Shown here: in pieces, positions 44,397-53,631 of the stretch
Position numbering within the stretch: the stretch's first letter is position 1
Layout of the letters: the number at the start of each line of letters is the position of its first letter
NCBI RefSeq assembly: GCF_001461825.1
Contig: NZ_LLZC01000004.1
Coordinates: forward strand, 62,001 to 126,000
Source of the DNA: Bacillus velezensis
GTDB lineage: Bacteria > Bacillota > Bacilli > Bacillales > Bacillaceae
Length of the DNA: 64,000 bases
Direction: 5' to 3'
Position numbers and translations under genes: made by a program
The notes under the pieces: model-generated
Told to the model about the DNA's origin: nothing
The model's database searches: none
The model's input: only the letters and a program-made list of their open reading frames with translations

Positions 44397-46556
44397 TTAT
44401 TTTACCATAGACAGCGACACTCTGCCTTTTTGCACGTCCACCCCTTCGACCCATACGGTGACGATGTCTCCGACCGATACGACGTCGAGAGGATGTTTGA
44501 CGTATTGATTGCTCAGTTTTGAAATGTGCACAAGCCCGTCCTGTTTGACGCCGATATCGACGAAAGCGCCGAAGTCTACAACGTTGCGGACGGTGCCCTG
44601 CAATTCCATTCCTTCCTTTAAATCCTCAAGCTGCAGAACGTCTTTTTTCAGCAAAGGCTTCGGCACTTCGTCACGAGGATCTCGCTCCGGCCTTGTCAGC
44701 TGCCCGCAAATATCCGCAAGCGTAATCTCCCCTATACCGAGCTCTTCAGCCGTTTCAGACAGCGGCAATGCGCTGATTTTCTCTTTTGCGTCCGCGCTTC
44801 CGATCTGATCCGCAGTGAGCTGCAGTTTTTTGAGCAGCGCCTTTGTCTCTTTATAGCTTTCCGGGTGTATCCCGGTGCGGTCGAGCGGCTCCCGTCCTCC
44901 GGGCACTCTCAAAAAGCCGATGCACTGTTCATATGTTTTTGCGCCGAGACGCGGGATTTCTTTCAGCTCTTTGCGATTTGTAAATTTTCCGAGCTCTTCC
45001 CTTTTTTTAACGATATTGCCGGCAACGGTTTTGGATAACCCGGCTACATATTGAAGCAGCGCGGCTGATGCTGTATTGACATTCACCCCGACTTGGTTGA
45101 CGACGGTCTCTACGACAAAACGGAGTGATTCATTTAAATGCTTTTGGCTCACATCATGCTGGTATTGCCCGACGCCGACGGATTTAGGTTCGATTTTCAC
45201 AAGCTCGGCCAGCGGGTCCTGCAATCTCCGCGCGATGGAGACGGCGCTGCGCTCTTCGACCTGAAAATCCGGAAATTCTTCACGGGCGATTTCTGACGCG
45301 GAATACACGCTTGCTCCGGCCTCATTGACGATGACATAATAAATGTCCCGCTCTGTTTCTTTCAGCACATCAACGACGAATTGCTCTGTCTCCCGTGATG
45401 CCGTGCCGTTTCCGATCGCCACAACCTCGACTTCGTACCGGTCCAGCAATTCTTTGATTTTTTTCCGGGCTTCCGCTGTCTTTTTTACGGGAGCGTGCGG
45501 GTAAATGACGTCGATTTTCAACACTTTTCCCGTCTCATCAACAACTGCCAGTTTGCACCCCGTACGGAAGGCCGGATCGACGCCGAGCACAACTTTTCCC
45601 TTCATCGGCGGCTGCAGCAGGAGCTTACGCAGGTTTTCAGCGAAAATATGAATCGCCTGCGCATCTGCTTTTTCTGACAGCTCTTTGCGGATATCGCGCT
45701 CAATAGCCGGCTGGATCAGACGTTTGTAACTGTCCTCAATGGCTTCTTTCAGCGTTTCTTTCACAGGCGTTTCACGGCGTTTGATGATTTGCTTTTCTAA
45801 ATAAGTTTTTATCTGATCGGCGGGCGGTTCGATCGCAATCTTTAAAATGCCTTCTTTTTCACCGCGGTTCATCGCAAGCACTCTGTGAGGAACGACCTTT
45901 TGGATCGGCTCTTCGTACTCGTAGTACATTTCATAGACGTTTTTCTCGTCATCTGCGGCTGACTTGCCTGCCGCGGAAGTGAGAATTCCTTTTTTATACG
46001 TTTCCTGGCGAATCCACTTTCTGAAATGAGGATCATCCGAGATTTGTTCGGCTATGATGTGCTTCGCGCCTTCAATGGCTTCCTCTCTTGAAGCGACTTC
46101 TTTTTCTGCACTGATATATTGATCAGCGATGTCGTGAAGGCGGTTTTCTTTCGGGAGAGAAAGAATATAGTCCGCAAGCGGTTCAAGGCCTTTGCTTTTG
46201 GCGACGGTGGCTTTTGTTTTCCGTTTTTGTTTGAAGGGACGGTATAAATCCTCGACTTCCTGAAGCTTGACCGCTTGTTCGATTTTTTGCTTCAGCCCTT
46301 CCGTCAGCTTGTCCTGCTCAGAGATCAATCTGATGACTTCTTCTTTCCGCTGCGTCAGGTTTTGTATGTATTGCCACCGCTCGGAGATTGCCTGAATCTG
46401 CACCTCGTCCATTGAGCCGGTCTGCTCTTTTCGGTACCGCGCAATAAACGGGACGGTATTGCCGTCTTCCAGCAGGCGGATGACACTTTCGACATGTTTT
46501 TGGGATAACGCTGTTTCTTCAGCAATTTGTTTTTTCAAAAGGGCTAACGTTTCCAT
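44397..46556 (-). CDS. ydcI: Tex-family transcription accessory protein YdcI
   Basis: 719 aa. N-terminal Tex helices (to about 200), a YqgF-like RNase H domain (VVLGVDPAFRTGCKLAVVD near 325), helix-hairpin-helix repeats (PRLGAKTYEQCIGFLR near 550) and a C-terminal S1 RNA-binding domain (LKEGMELQGTVRNVVDFGAFVDIG) ending KGRVSLSMVK. It binds nucleic acids and is thought to affect transcription; Spt6-like. It lies next to rsbX here; in B. subtilis ydcF, ydcG and ydcH lie between them. Confidence 0.95.
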   Translation of the reverse strand: METLALLKKQIAEETALSQKHVESVIRLLEDGNTVPFIARYRKEQTGSMDEVQIQAISERWQYIQNLTQRKEEVIRLISEQDKLTEGLKQKIEQAVKLQEVEDLYRPFKQKRKTKATVAKSKGLEPLADYILSLPKENRLHDIADQYISAEKEVASREEAIEGAKHIIAEQISDDPHFRKWIRQETYKKGILTSAAGKSAADDEKNVYEMYYEYEEPIQKVVPHRVLAMNRGEKEGILKIAIEPPADQIKTYLEKQIIKRRETPVKETLKEAIEDSYKRLIQPAIERDIRKELSEKADAQAIHIFAENLRKLLLQPPMKGKVVLGVDPAFRTGCKLAVVDETGKVLKIDVIYPHAPVKKTAEARKKIKELLDRYEVEVVAIGNGTASRETEQFVVDVLKETERDIYYVIVNEAGASVYSASEIAREEFPDFQVEERSAVSIARRLQDPLAELVKIEPKSVGVGQYQHDVSQKHLNESLRFVVETVVNQVGVNVNTASAALLQYVAGLSKTVAGNIVKKREELGKFTNRKELKEIPRLGAKTYEQCIGFLRVPGGREPLDRTGIHPESYKETKALLKKLQLTADQIGSADAKEKISALPLSETAEELGIGEITLADICGQLTRPERDPRDEVPKPLLKKDVLQLEDLKEGMELQGTVRNVVDFGAFVDIGVKQDGLVHISKLSNQYVKHPLDVVSVGDIVTVWVEGVDVQKGRVSLSMVK

Positions 46557-46613
46557 ATCACAAAAGCCTCCATCTCTTCATTCTTTCTCTAGTGTATCAA
46601 AAAACGGCGGAAC

Positions 46614-46646
46614 ATAAAAAAAGCAGCCTTACGATAAAAGCTGCCC
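46614..46646 (-). terminator. terminator of the sigma-B operon
   Basis: GCAGC/GCTGC stem with seven T on the minus-strand exit, overlapping the rsbX stop region. Confidence 0.75.
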
Positions 46647-47231
46647 TAGAATATAGGTCAAATCATCACGTCTGGATGTTGTGTACGGATGAAGTGAGTT
46701 TGATATATCTTCTATTGAGTGTCCCTGCTTTAAGCAGGTGCGGATATGCGGAACCTCAAGCCCATCCGTGTAGATGATGAACCTCGCCCCTTTTTCGTAT
46801 GATGACGTATACGTTTTGTATCTTTGCGGTTTGCCTGAGAGGTAACCCGAAATCGGCAGCGGATGAAAGACTTCGCCTGATGGGGAGTGCAGGAAGAAAC
46901 GGACATTGCCGATCGAGCAGTATGTCAATTCCCTTTTGATGAAATTGATTTTTAAGATGGAGGCAGTCGCCCCTCTTTTGTTTTTCATCGCTTGATTGCA
47001 GCGCTCAATGATACTTTCCACATCCTCATCCGCATACGTTTCCACGATGTCTTTAATGGCTGACGAGGATTCATTGGCAAGAGATCCGCTGCCGAGACCG
47101 TCCGCTACCGCGCAAACTAATTCTTCTTCATTCGCCTTCATAAAAAAGCTGTCGCCGCATATGGACTTGCCTTCTTTATTTAATTGGTATACAAGAGTTT
47201 GAACATGTTCATTTTCTTCAACCTGAATCAT
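46629..47231 (-). CDS. rsbX: RsbX, PP2C-type phosphatase of the stressosome
   Basis: 200 aa single PP2C domain with metal motifs CGDSFF, VADGLGSG, IYTDGLE and RRDDLTYI. It dephosphorylates RsbS-P (and RsbR-P) to reset the stressosome after stress. Its ATG shares one base with the sigB stop (TAATG), so translation is coupled. Last gene of the operon. Confidence 0.97.
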   Translation of the reverse strand: MIQVEENEHVQTLVYQLNKEGKSICGDSFFMKANEEELVCAVADGLGSGSLANESSSAIKDIVETYADEDVESIIERCNQAMKNKRGATASILKINFIKRELTYCSIGNVRFFLHSPSGEVFHPLPISGYLSGKPQRYKTYTSSYEKGARFIIYTDGLEVPHIRTCLKQGHSIEDISNSLHPYTTSRRDDLTYILGQLLS

Positions 47232-48019
47232 TACATTAGCTCCATGGAGGGATCTCCAATCAAGGCCTCTCTCAGTTTTTTCACCGCTTTCCGCTGCAGG
47301 CGCGAGACGTGCATTTGAGATATTCCGAGAATGTCCCCTGTTTCTTTTTGGCTTTTATTTTGCACAAATGTTAGATCGATAATCTGTTTTTCGCGGTCGG
47401 ACAGCACATGAAGCACGCTTTTGATCATCATCTGCTGGTTGACGCGTTCGTATCCTTCCTCCTGCGAACCGACGATATCTAAAATCGTGACGGTGCTTCC
47501 GTCCGCATCCGCTTCGATGCTGTGATCGACAGACAGCGCCTGATAGCTTTTTCCCATCTCCATCGTTTCAAGCACTTCCTCTTCTGACACATCGAGAAAG
47601 GCTGCGATTTCCTCGACTTTCGGCGACCGCTGCGTCTCTGTCGTCAGCTGATCCACCGCCATTTTAATGCGCGGCCCGAGTTCTTTAATCCGTCTCGGGA
47701 CGTGTACGCTCCATGTTTTATCTCTGAGGAAGCGTTTGATCTCGCCGATGATGGTCGGAATCGCAAATGCTTCAAAGGATTTGCCGACCTCGGGATCATA
47801 CCGTTTAATGGCTCCGAGAAGTCCGATCATCCCGACCTGGCGGAGGTCTTCGTGAAAGCTTTTTCCTTTTGAATATTTCTTTGCCAGCATTTCGACGAGA
47901 TTGGTATACACCTCGACGAGTGTTTCCTGGGCTTCTTTATTATCATGTGTTTGAAAGTCGCGTATGAGCCGATCAACTTCATCTTTAGTTAGTTTCGTAG
48001 TTTTTGATGGTTGTGCCAT
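47231..48019 (-). CDS. sigB: general stress sigma factor SigB
   Basis: 262 aa from the ATG at 48019, matching B. subtilis. Regions 2 (EDLRQVGMIGLLGAIKRYDP and FAIPTIIGEIKRFLRDK), 3 (SPKVEEIAAFLDVSEEEVLE) and 4 (SDREKQIIDLTF...GISQMHVSRLQRKA) are complete. It directs RNA polymerase to GTTTAA/GGGTAT promoters. The gene overlaps rsbW by 35 bp. Activity is held by the anti-sigma factor RsbW. Confidence 0.98.
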   Translation of the reverse strand: MAQPSKTTKLTKDEVDRLIRDFQTHDNKEAQETLVEVYTNLVEMLAKKYSKGKSFHEDLRQVGMIGLLGAIKRYDPEVGKSFEAFAIPTIIGEIKRFLRDKTWSVHVPRRIKELGPRIKMAVDQLTTETQRSPKVEEIAAFLDVSEEEVLETMEMGKSYQALSVDHSIEADADGSTVTILDIVGSQEEGYERVNQQMMIKSVLHVLSDREKQIIDLTFVQNKSQKETGDILGISQMHVSRLQRKAVKKLREALIGDPSMELM

Positions 48020-48467
48020 GATCAACTCGCTCCCCATTTAAATACTTTGTCATCGCCACGGTTACGCCAGAGTTGCTTTGAACTTTGACTTCATCCATGA
48101 GCGTTTCCATTAAATACAGACCGAGCCCTCCTTCTGACAATTGATCGACTGTGTGTGAAGGTGTGTACGGCCCGAGATCCTGCTGCTTTTGATCAAAATC
48201 AAAGCTGTCTCCCTGATCGGCGACAATGACCTCCAGCCGATCCTCAAACACACCGAACCGCACGGATACTTCTCCCTTATTTTCATCGTTGTATGCATGC
48301 TGGACAGCGTTTGTACAAGCTTCGCTGACAGCGATTTTTAAATCTTCAATGTCATCATAGGTATAGCCCATTCTGCTTGCGACCCCTGATAACGTAAGCC
48401 TGACGATTCCTACATATTCCGGTTCGGCCGGAATTTTCATCTCTATATAATCAACTGATGTACTCAT
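47985..48467 (-). CDS. rsbW: anti-sigma factor and kinase RsbW
   Basis: 160 aa GHKL-type serine kinase: N-box [14 protein letters not shown]-box VADQGDSFD and G-box [15 protein letters not shown]. It binds SigB or phosphorylates RsbV, the partner switch. Its start overlaps the rsbV stop by 4 bp and its end overlaps sigB. Confidence 0.97.
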   Translation of the reverse strand: MSTSVDYIEMKIPAEPEYVGIVRLTLSGVASRMGYTYDDIEDLKIAVSEACTNAVQHAYNDENKGEVSVRFGVFEDRLEVIVADQGDSFDFDQKQQDLGPYTPSHTVDQLSEGGLGLYLMETLMDEVKVQSNSGVTVAMTKYLNGERVDHGTTIKNYETN

Positions 48468-48793
48468 TGCACGCCACCTTCTGACTTTGCCGAAATGTCG
48501 ATGATGTCCTTAAGCCCCGTAATTTCAAACAGACGGACGAGCCGGTCGGAAAGATTCTCAAGCTTCAGAGAGCCGCCTTCCTTGCTCACCGTTTTAAACA
48601 CGCCTACAAAAACGCCTAAACCCGTACTGTCCATATAGTTTACATCTTTTAAGCAGATTCTCATGTCCTTCCCCTCGTTTGCCAGGGGCATCAGCTTTTC
48701 ACGAACCACCGGAGCTGAGTATACATCGATTTCTCCAGCGATATTGATTTGTATATCTGAAAGATTCTCCTTCATATCTACCGTTAAATTCAT
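48464..48793 (-). CDS. rsbV: anti-anti-sigma factor RsbV
   Basis: 109 aa STAS domain with the phosphorylatable serine in [11 protein letters not shown]. Unphosphorylated RsbV captures RsbW and frees SigB. It is the first gene of the sigma-B-autoregulated half of the operon; the promoter is at 48837-48862. Confidence 0.97.
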   Translation of the reverse strand: MNLTVDMKENLSDIQINIAGEIDVYSAPVVREKLMPLANEGKDMRICLKDVNYMDSTGLGVFVGVFKTVSKEGGSLKLENLSDRLVRLFEITGLKDIIDISAKSEGGVQ

Positions 48794-48836
48794 CGTATCA
48801 CCTCTGAAAGTTATCCTTACTCGTGCTAATGGCTTT

Positions 48837-48862
48837 TTACCCGTGCTGCTGTTTTTTTAAAC
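48837..48862 (-). promoter_or_regulatory. sigma-B promoter for rsbV-rsbW-sigB-rsbX
   Basis: On the minus strand GTTTAA (48857-48862) and GGGTAA (48837-48842) are 14 bp apart, matching the SigB consensus GTTTaa-N12-15-GGGTAT. The -35 box overlaps the rsbU stop codon. Position agrees with the internal autoregulated promoter of B. subtilis. Confidence 0.88.
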
Positions 48863-49864
48863 CTTTCTTTTCAAAACAATTAACGTAAAATCGTCATGAA
48901 GCTGAAAGTCCTGGAGTCTCAGCAGGCTGTCGTAAATATTTTTGACCATATCCTGCGCGGAGCAGTCCATATGTTCTTCCAGCATGCGCTGAATGTCGCT
49001 GCGTTCTAAGAAACCGTTTTCGGTACGGCATTCGGTGACGCCGTCAGAAAAAAGAACGATCATGTCTCCTTCGTCCATGTGCTGTTCATATTGGCTGTAA
49101 TCAAAATCCTGAGAAATTCCCAGCACCAATCCTTTTGCCTCCAGATCATAAAACTTTTTTTCTTTTTCAGAGTAGTAGAAGCCCGGTTCATGCCCCGCAG
49201 AAGCATATGTAAATTGGTGATTTTTCGTATTGTAGTTTGCGTAAAACATGGTGATAAACATGCTTGAGTCCACGTTCTGTTCTACAACGCGGTTAAGATT
49301 TTTCAGCACTTGGGAGGGGTGAATGCCGGTCTCCGGAAGAGAGTCCATGGCATACTTGATCATCGACATGCACAATGCGGCAGGTATTCCTTTTCCGATG
49401 ACATCGGCTATCGCGATGTTAATCGATTCCTTGTCTTTGACAAAGTGATAATAATCCCCGCTCATCTGTTTGGCGGGGACGCTGATTGCCCCGATATCCA
49501 GATCTTCTTCTTCAGGAATTTTTGTGCCAAGCAGCGTCTGCTGAACATTTGCGGCAATTTCAATTTCTGAACGAAGCTCCTGCTGGATATCTCTCAGACT
49601 TTGATGTTCCTGATAAGCCATCCCGTAGCCAATCATGACTTCTATTAAAAAATCCAGCGAATGAAAAACATCTTCCGGCAGATCCGGATACAGTTCCTTT
49701 ACTACTTTTCGGTGGATGCTGATGATCTCCTCCGGAGGAACCTGATGTTCAATCGTTTTTCGGCTGAATTTTTGGGCTTGATATAAAGATGTTTCTGTTA
49801 ATTCGGCTATATATCGGCTAAGCAGCTGATGATACCGCTGCTCTATAACCTCCCTGAAATCCAC
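48857..49864 (-). CDS. rsbU: RsbU, PP2C phosphatase of RsbV
   Basis: 335 aa. An N-terminal helical domain (1-110) binds RsbT; the C-terminal PPM phosphatase domain carries SGDYYHFVKD, IADVIGKGIPAAL and LFSDGVTE. When released RsbT binds it, RsbU dephosphorylates RsbV-P and activates SigB in environmental stress. Confidence 0.97.
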   Translation of the reverse strand: MDFREVIEQRYHQLLSRYIAELTETSLYQAQKFSRKTIEHQVPPEEIISIHRKVVKELYPDLPEDVFHSLDFLIEVMIGYGMAYQEHQSLRDIQQELRSEIEIAANVQQTLLGTKIPEEEDLDIGAISVPAKQMSGDYYHFVKDKESINIAIADVIGKGIPAALCMSMIKYAMDSLPETGIHPSQVLKNLNRVVEQNVDSSMFITMFYANYNTKNHQFTYASAGHEPGFYYSEKEKKFYDLEAKGLVLGISQDFDYSQYEQHMDEGDMIVLFSDGVTECRTENGFLERSDIQRMLEEHMDCSAQDMVKNIYDSLLRLQDFQLHDDFTLIVLKRKV

Positions 49865-49875
49865 GTTCTAACCTC

Positions 49876-50277
49876 CTACCGAAGCCATTTCACGGCTTGA
49901 ATCTCTGTTCCTTCCTCTGCAACAGATTGCAGGCTGAATTCGTCCATCAGCCTTTTGACGCCCGGAAGTCCCGCTCCCAGTCCGCCTGACGTTGAAAAGC
50001 CGTCTTCCATCACTTTACGGATGTCGGGGATTCCGGGTCCTTTGTCTTCTGCTATAATTTTAAGGCCTTTTTTCCCTCTGTCGTTTACTTGTTCTATGCT
50101 GACCTGGCCCTTGCCTGCATATAAGTAAATGTTTCTGGCCAATTCTGAGATAGCCGTCGTGATTCTGGCCTGGTCCACCGTGCCGAAGCCTAATTCCTTC
50201 GCAACGTTGCGGCCAAGCTGTCTGGCGGCTACGATATCCCATTCTGTCATGATTTTCACACAGGATTGGTCGTTCAT
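49876..50277 (-). CDS. rsbT: RsbT, switch kinase of the stressosome
   Basis: 133 aa GHKL kinase: TAISELARNIYLYAG (N-box), AEDKGPGIPD and GLGAGLPGVKRLMDE. It phosphorylates RsbS and RsbR in the stressosome, is then released and activates RsbU. 2 bp from the rsbS stop. Confidence 0.97.
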   Translation of the reverse strand: MNDQSCVKIMTEWDIVAARQLGRNVAKELGFGTVDQARITTAISELARNIYLYAGKGQVSIEQVNDRGKKGLKIIAEDKGPGIPDIRKVMEDGFSTSGGLGAGLPGVKRLMDEFSLQSVAEEGTEIQAVKWLR

Positions 50278-50279
50278 CG

Positions 50280-50645
50280 CTATTCCCCCAATTCCCGCTT
50301 CAATGTCTCAAGCCCTTGCTCTAAATCGAGCGCCGTTTCAATTTCCTCAAGTGAGATTCCGAGTTCAATCAATGTGACCGCCACAGCCGGCTGAATTCCC
50401 GTCAATACGACATTTGCGCCCATCAATTTAGACATGGTGATGACATCGCCGAGCACTTTCGCGATAAATGAATCGATCATGTCAACGGATGTCAGGTCAA
50501 TGACGACCCCGTTTGCGCCGGTTTCATAGATTTTGTTCAGCAGATCTTCTTGAAAATGCAAAGCTGTCTGGTCGTCAAGTTCCCATTGGATGGATACCAA
50601 TAAGCAGTTATACAGTTTCAGGATCGGGATTTTTGGATGTCTCAC
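50280..50645 (-). CDS. rsbS: RsbS, STAS scaffold and RsbT antagonist
   Basis: 121 aa STAS protein with the target serine in [14 protein letters not shown]. It forms the stressosome core with RsbR and holds RsbT until phosphorylated. It sits between rsbR and rsbT in the conserved order. Confidence 0.97.
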   Translation of the reverse strand: MRHPKIPILKLYNCLLVSIQWELDDQTALHFQEDLLNKIYETGANGVVIDLTSVDMIDSFIAKVLGDVITMSKLMGANVVLTGIQPAVAVTLIELGISLEEIETALDLEQGLETLKRELGE

Positions 50646-50649
50646 AATG

Positions 50650-51471
50650 TTATTCCCCCAATGAAACGATTTTTCGATTTGTCATTTCAAGCGCTGTTTG
50701 AATTCCTTTTTGAAGGGTATTCTTCGTAATAACCTGCGACAAATCAATTCCCAGATTAACGATCGTCTGCGCAATCTCCGGACGGATTCCGACGAGCAGG
50801 CATTTCGCGCCGACAAGCCGCACCGCTTCTGATGCCTGAATAATATGGTGCGCCACCATCGTATCAACGACCGGCACGCCCGTGATATCAATTAATACAA
50901 CTTGTGAACGGTGCTTTACGACGCCGTTTAACAGATTTTCCATAATGTGCTTTGCACGCTCCGTATCAATCGTCCCGACAAGCGGCATGACCGTTACATG
51001 CTCAAATACCGGGATCAGCGGAGCCGACAATTCCTGAAGCGCGATTTTTTGCAAAGTAACCGTTTTTTCCCAGGAGATAGAATACTGATTTAAAATTTCC
51101 GTGTTGATCGGATTGAAAAAGCTGTCTATTTCCAAAATCAAATCTGCTCTGTCCTGATCGGCCATATTAAGGTCGACCATCGTTTCGTAAAGCAGTTTCC
51201 AAAACTCTGACAGAGTAGCTGAAAGAAGTTTCAGTGACAGACCGAGCTGAACGGCGCGCAGTGCGAGCTCACTGATCTGCTCTTCCGTAGCCTCGTCATT
51301 TTTAGTCGATAATAAAAGAATGTCTATATAGTCTTTACAAATATTTTCACATATGTGATTCGTAAGCTGATAGTCTTCCTGATTGCCTACTTCTTTTAGT
51401 TTGGCTGTCCAAGTATCAAGCAGTTCATCATGCTGATCAATGATGAACTGATACACTTTCTGATTCGACAT
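50650..51471 (-). CDS. rsbRA: RsbR (RsbRA), stressosome sensor
   Basis: 273 aa from the ATG at 51471, giving the start found in B. subtilis (MSNQ). The N-terminal non-haem globin domain senses stress; the C-terminal STAS domain holds the two phosphorylated threonines in [11 protein letters not shown] and [12 protein letters not shown]. It co-forms the megadalton stressosome with RsbS. The N-terminal domain differs clearly from B. subtilis in my recollection while the STAS half is nearly identical, as usual. First gene of the eight-gene operon. Confidence 0.96.
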   Translation of the reverse strand: MSNQKVYQFIIDQHDELLDTWTAKLKEVGNQEDYQLTNHICENICKDYIDILLLSTKNDEATEEQISELALRAVQLGLSLKLLSATLSEFWKLLYETMVDLNMADQDRADLILEIDSFFNPINTEILNQYSISWEKTVTLQKIALQELSAPLIPVFEHVTVMPLVGTIDTERAKHIMENLLNGVVKHRSQVVLIDITGVPVVDTMVAHHIIQASEAVRLVGAKCLLVGIRPEIAQTIVNLGIDLSQVITKNTLQKGIQTALEMTNRKIVSLGE

Positions 51472-51551
51472 GGGTTTCACTGACCTCCCGACACAAAACA
51501 ACAAATTTTGTTTGATTATCTCTTTATTATAGCGCTTATGTTTTTCGAAAA

Positions 51552-51579
51552 CAAAAAAAGTTGCTCTATATGAGCAACC
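51552..51579 (-). terminator. terminator after ndoA
   Basis: GTTGCTC/GAGCAAC stem (51560-51566, 51572-51578) with seven T on the minus-strand exit, 10 bp beyond the ndoA stop. Confidence 0.85.
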
Positions 51580-51588
51580 AAAATATGA

Positions 51589-51939
51589 CTAAAAATCAAT
51601 GAGTGCCAAACTGATTTGCAGGGCTTCATCAACCTTATCCATCATTTCATCATCCAGATGAGTTATTTTATCCGTTAATCTTTGCTTGTCAATCGTCCGA
51701 ATTTGCTCCAGCAAAATAACGGAATCTCTTTCAAAACCGTAGCGTTTTGCATCAATTTCGACGTGGGTTGGTAATTTCGCTTTCTGTATTTGGGCTGTTA
51801 TGGCTGCAACAATAGCAGTCGGGCTAAAGCGATTTCCGATATCATTTTGGATCACTAAAACCGGGCGTACGCCGCCTTGCTCTGAGCCAACAACAGGAGA
51901 TAAATCAGCAAAATAAACATCGCCGCGCTTTACAATCAA
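51589..51939 (-). CDS. ndoA: MazF-type mRNA endoribonuclease EndoA
   Basis: 116 aa, opening [21 protein letters not shown], the MazF/Kid fold signature, nearly identical to B. subtilis NdoA (EndoA), which cuts U^ACAU in single-stranded RNA. It follows its antitoxin gene by 5 bp. Confidence 0.97.
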   Translation of the reverse strand: MIVKRGDVYFADLSPVVGSEQGGVRPVLVIQNDIGNRFSPTAIVAAITAQIQKAKLPTHVEIDAKRYGFERDSVILLEQIRTIDKQRLTDKITHLDDEMMDKVDEALQISLALIDF

Positions 51940-51944
51940 AATGA

Positions 51945-52226
51945 TTATCCTCCGCTGACTAAGCGCTCAACGGTCGTTTCTGCTTCGCACTCAGCATAGT
52001 GAGCCTCAGAAGAGATATTCAAGTTGATTTTCGCCATTTCCATATACCCGCGTCTCATCAAATCACGGTTATGGCGAGTTGTCCGTTCGCTGACATACGC
52101 TCTCACTGCTTGTGATATCAGTTCGTTTCTGCTTCGTTTCTCCCGCATCGCTACACCATCCAATTCAGCTACTAAGTTTTCGGGCAAGCTGATTTTCATT
52201 TCGGTTCTTGCGCTGGATTCAGACAA
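51945..52226 (-). CDS. ndoAI: antitoxin EndoAI
   Basis: 93 aa ribbon-helix-helix DNA-binding protein ([29 protein letters not shown]) with a C-terminal toxin-binding tail. It neutralises EndoA and probably represses the pair. Located between alr and ndoA as in B. subtilis. Confidence 0.95.
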   Translation of the reverse strand: MSESSARTEMKISLPENLVAELDGVAMREKRSRNELISQAVRAYVSERTTRHNRDLMRRGYMEMAKINLNISSEAHYAECEAETTVERLVSGG

Positions 52227-52345
52227 AAAACATACACCTCCACCAAACTTACGGATACGACCAATTCATCCATCCAGACATAATGATACCATTATTCAAA
52301 CGTCAAGCAAAGCTGTTTTATAAATTCTCTTTTTCCGGATGACGG

Positions 52346-53515
52346 CTACTTGCTTGTATTATCTTGCAGTAAAGGATTTCTTACTTCCATTATACTCTCA
52401 TTTTCCAAAAACATACGGGGAACGCGGGAACTAATGGTACAAGGGACCTCGTAATTAATCGTCCCAAGCCGCCCGGCGATTTCATCCATCGTGATCGTTT
52501 CTCCCTTCTGGCTGCCGATCAGGGTGACTTTGGTGCCCGGCGGATAAGATTGATCTAATTCGACCATCAATTGATCCATGCAGATTCTTCCCGCGATGTT
52601 CATCCGTTTGCCGCCGATCAGCACAGACGTGCCGCTCAGCTTGCGGAGCCACCCGTCTGCATAGCCGATGGGAACCGTTCCGATCCATTGATCCTTCTCT
52701 GCCGTATATGTTGCGCCGTAGCTGACGCTTTCCCCTTTGCGGATCTTTTTCACATGGGATAAAACAGAGTGCAGCGCAAAAGCCGGTTTTAATTGAAACG
52801 GAATTTCGCTTTGGATGTCAGCAGAAGGACGAAGCCCGTACATACTGATGCCGAAACGAACCGCGTTAAAAAAGCCTTTTTTAAGACGAAGTCCGGCAGC
52901 GCTGTTCGCGCAGTGCACCATCAATTCTTTTAAAGGAAGCGGAGCGATCAATTTTTTAAAGCGGTCAAACTGGAAGAGGAAATAATCTCTGTTTTTCTCA
53001 TCCGCGGTAGCAAAATGGGTGAATACGCCTTTACAGACTAAACCGGGATTTTGACCGAGGATTTTTAACACACTTTGGATTTCTTCCTCCGTTTTGACTC
53101 CGAGTCTGTTCATGCCGGTGTCGACTTTCAGGTGGAACGGCACTGTTGCACTTCCGAGGTGGCGCGCGGCTTCCTGAAGCCATTCAACAGAATATCCCGT
53201 GAGTGTTACGTCATACTCGGCAGCTGCTTGTACATATTCGGGCGGCACGGCGCCAAGCACGAGAATCGGCGCTGTAATGCCCCGTTTTCTCAATGAAATC
53301 GCTTCATCCAGTATGGCTACGGCAAGACAAGAGGCACCCGCTTCAAGCGCGGCTTTCCCAACTTCCAAATCTCCGTGGCCGTAAGCGTTCGCCTTTACAA
53401 CCGCCATGAGATGGACGTTTTGCCCGATGTGTTTTTTCATATGCGTGACATTTTCTTTAATCGCGGACAGGTTGATTTCCGCCCACGTTTCTCTGTAAAA
53501 GGATGCTGTGTTCAT
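52346..53515 (-). CDS. alr: alanine racemase
   Basis: 389 aa from the ATG at 53515, well placed after AGGAAGTG; a GTG three codons earlier is too close. PLP lysine K41 in AVVKANAYGHG; the second catalytic base Tyr in ESVSYGATYTA; GRICMDQLMVELD. It makes D-alanine for peptidoglycan and acts as the essential vegetative enzyme. Confidence 0.97.
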   Translation of the reverse strand: MNTASFYRETWAEINLSAIKENVTHMKKHIGQNVHLMAVVKANAYGHGDLEVGKAALEAGASCLAVAILDEAISLRKRGITAPILVLGAVPPEYVQAAAEYDVTLTGYSVEWLQEAARHLGSATVPFHLKVDTGMNRLGVKTEEEIQSVLKILGQNPGLVCKGVFTHFATADEKNRDYFLFQFDRFKKLIAPLPLKELMVHCANSAAGLRLKKGFFNAVRFGISMYGLRPSADIQSEIPFQLKPAFALHSVLSHVKKIRKGESVSYGATYTAEKDQWIGTVPIGYADGWLRKLSGTSVLIGGKRMNIAGRICMDQLMVELDQSYPPGTKVTLIGSQKGETITMDEIAGRLGTINYEVPCTISSRVPRMFLENESIMEVRNPLLQDNTSK

Positions 53516-53597
53516 TCGATACACTTCCTAGCATTATTTTCAATTCATATTTTTATTATCATACTAAAATTATTCTGTAAAGTGAAATGGAATCAAA

Positions 53598-53628
53598 AAA
53601 GAGACCGACAGCGGCGGCCTCTTTTTTG
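53598..53628 (-). terminator. terminator after ydcC
   Basis: AGAGGCCGC and GGTCTCT arms with T-run exit on the minus strand, directly after the ydcC stop. Confidence 0.7.
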
Positions 53629-53631
53629 ACG

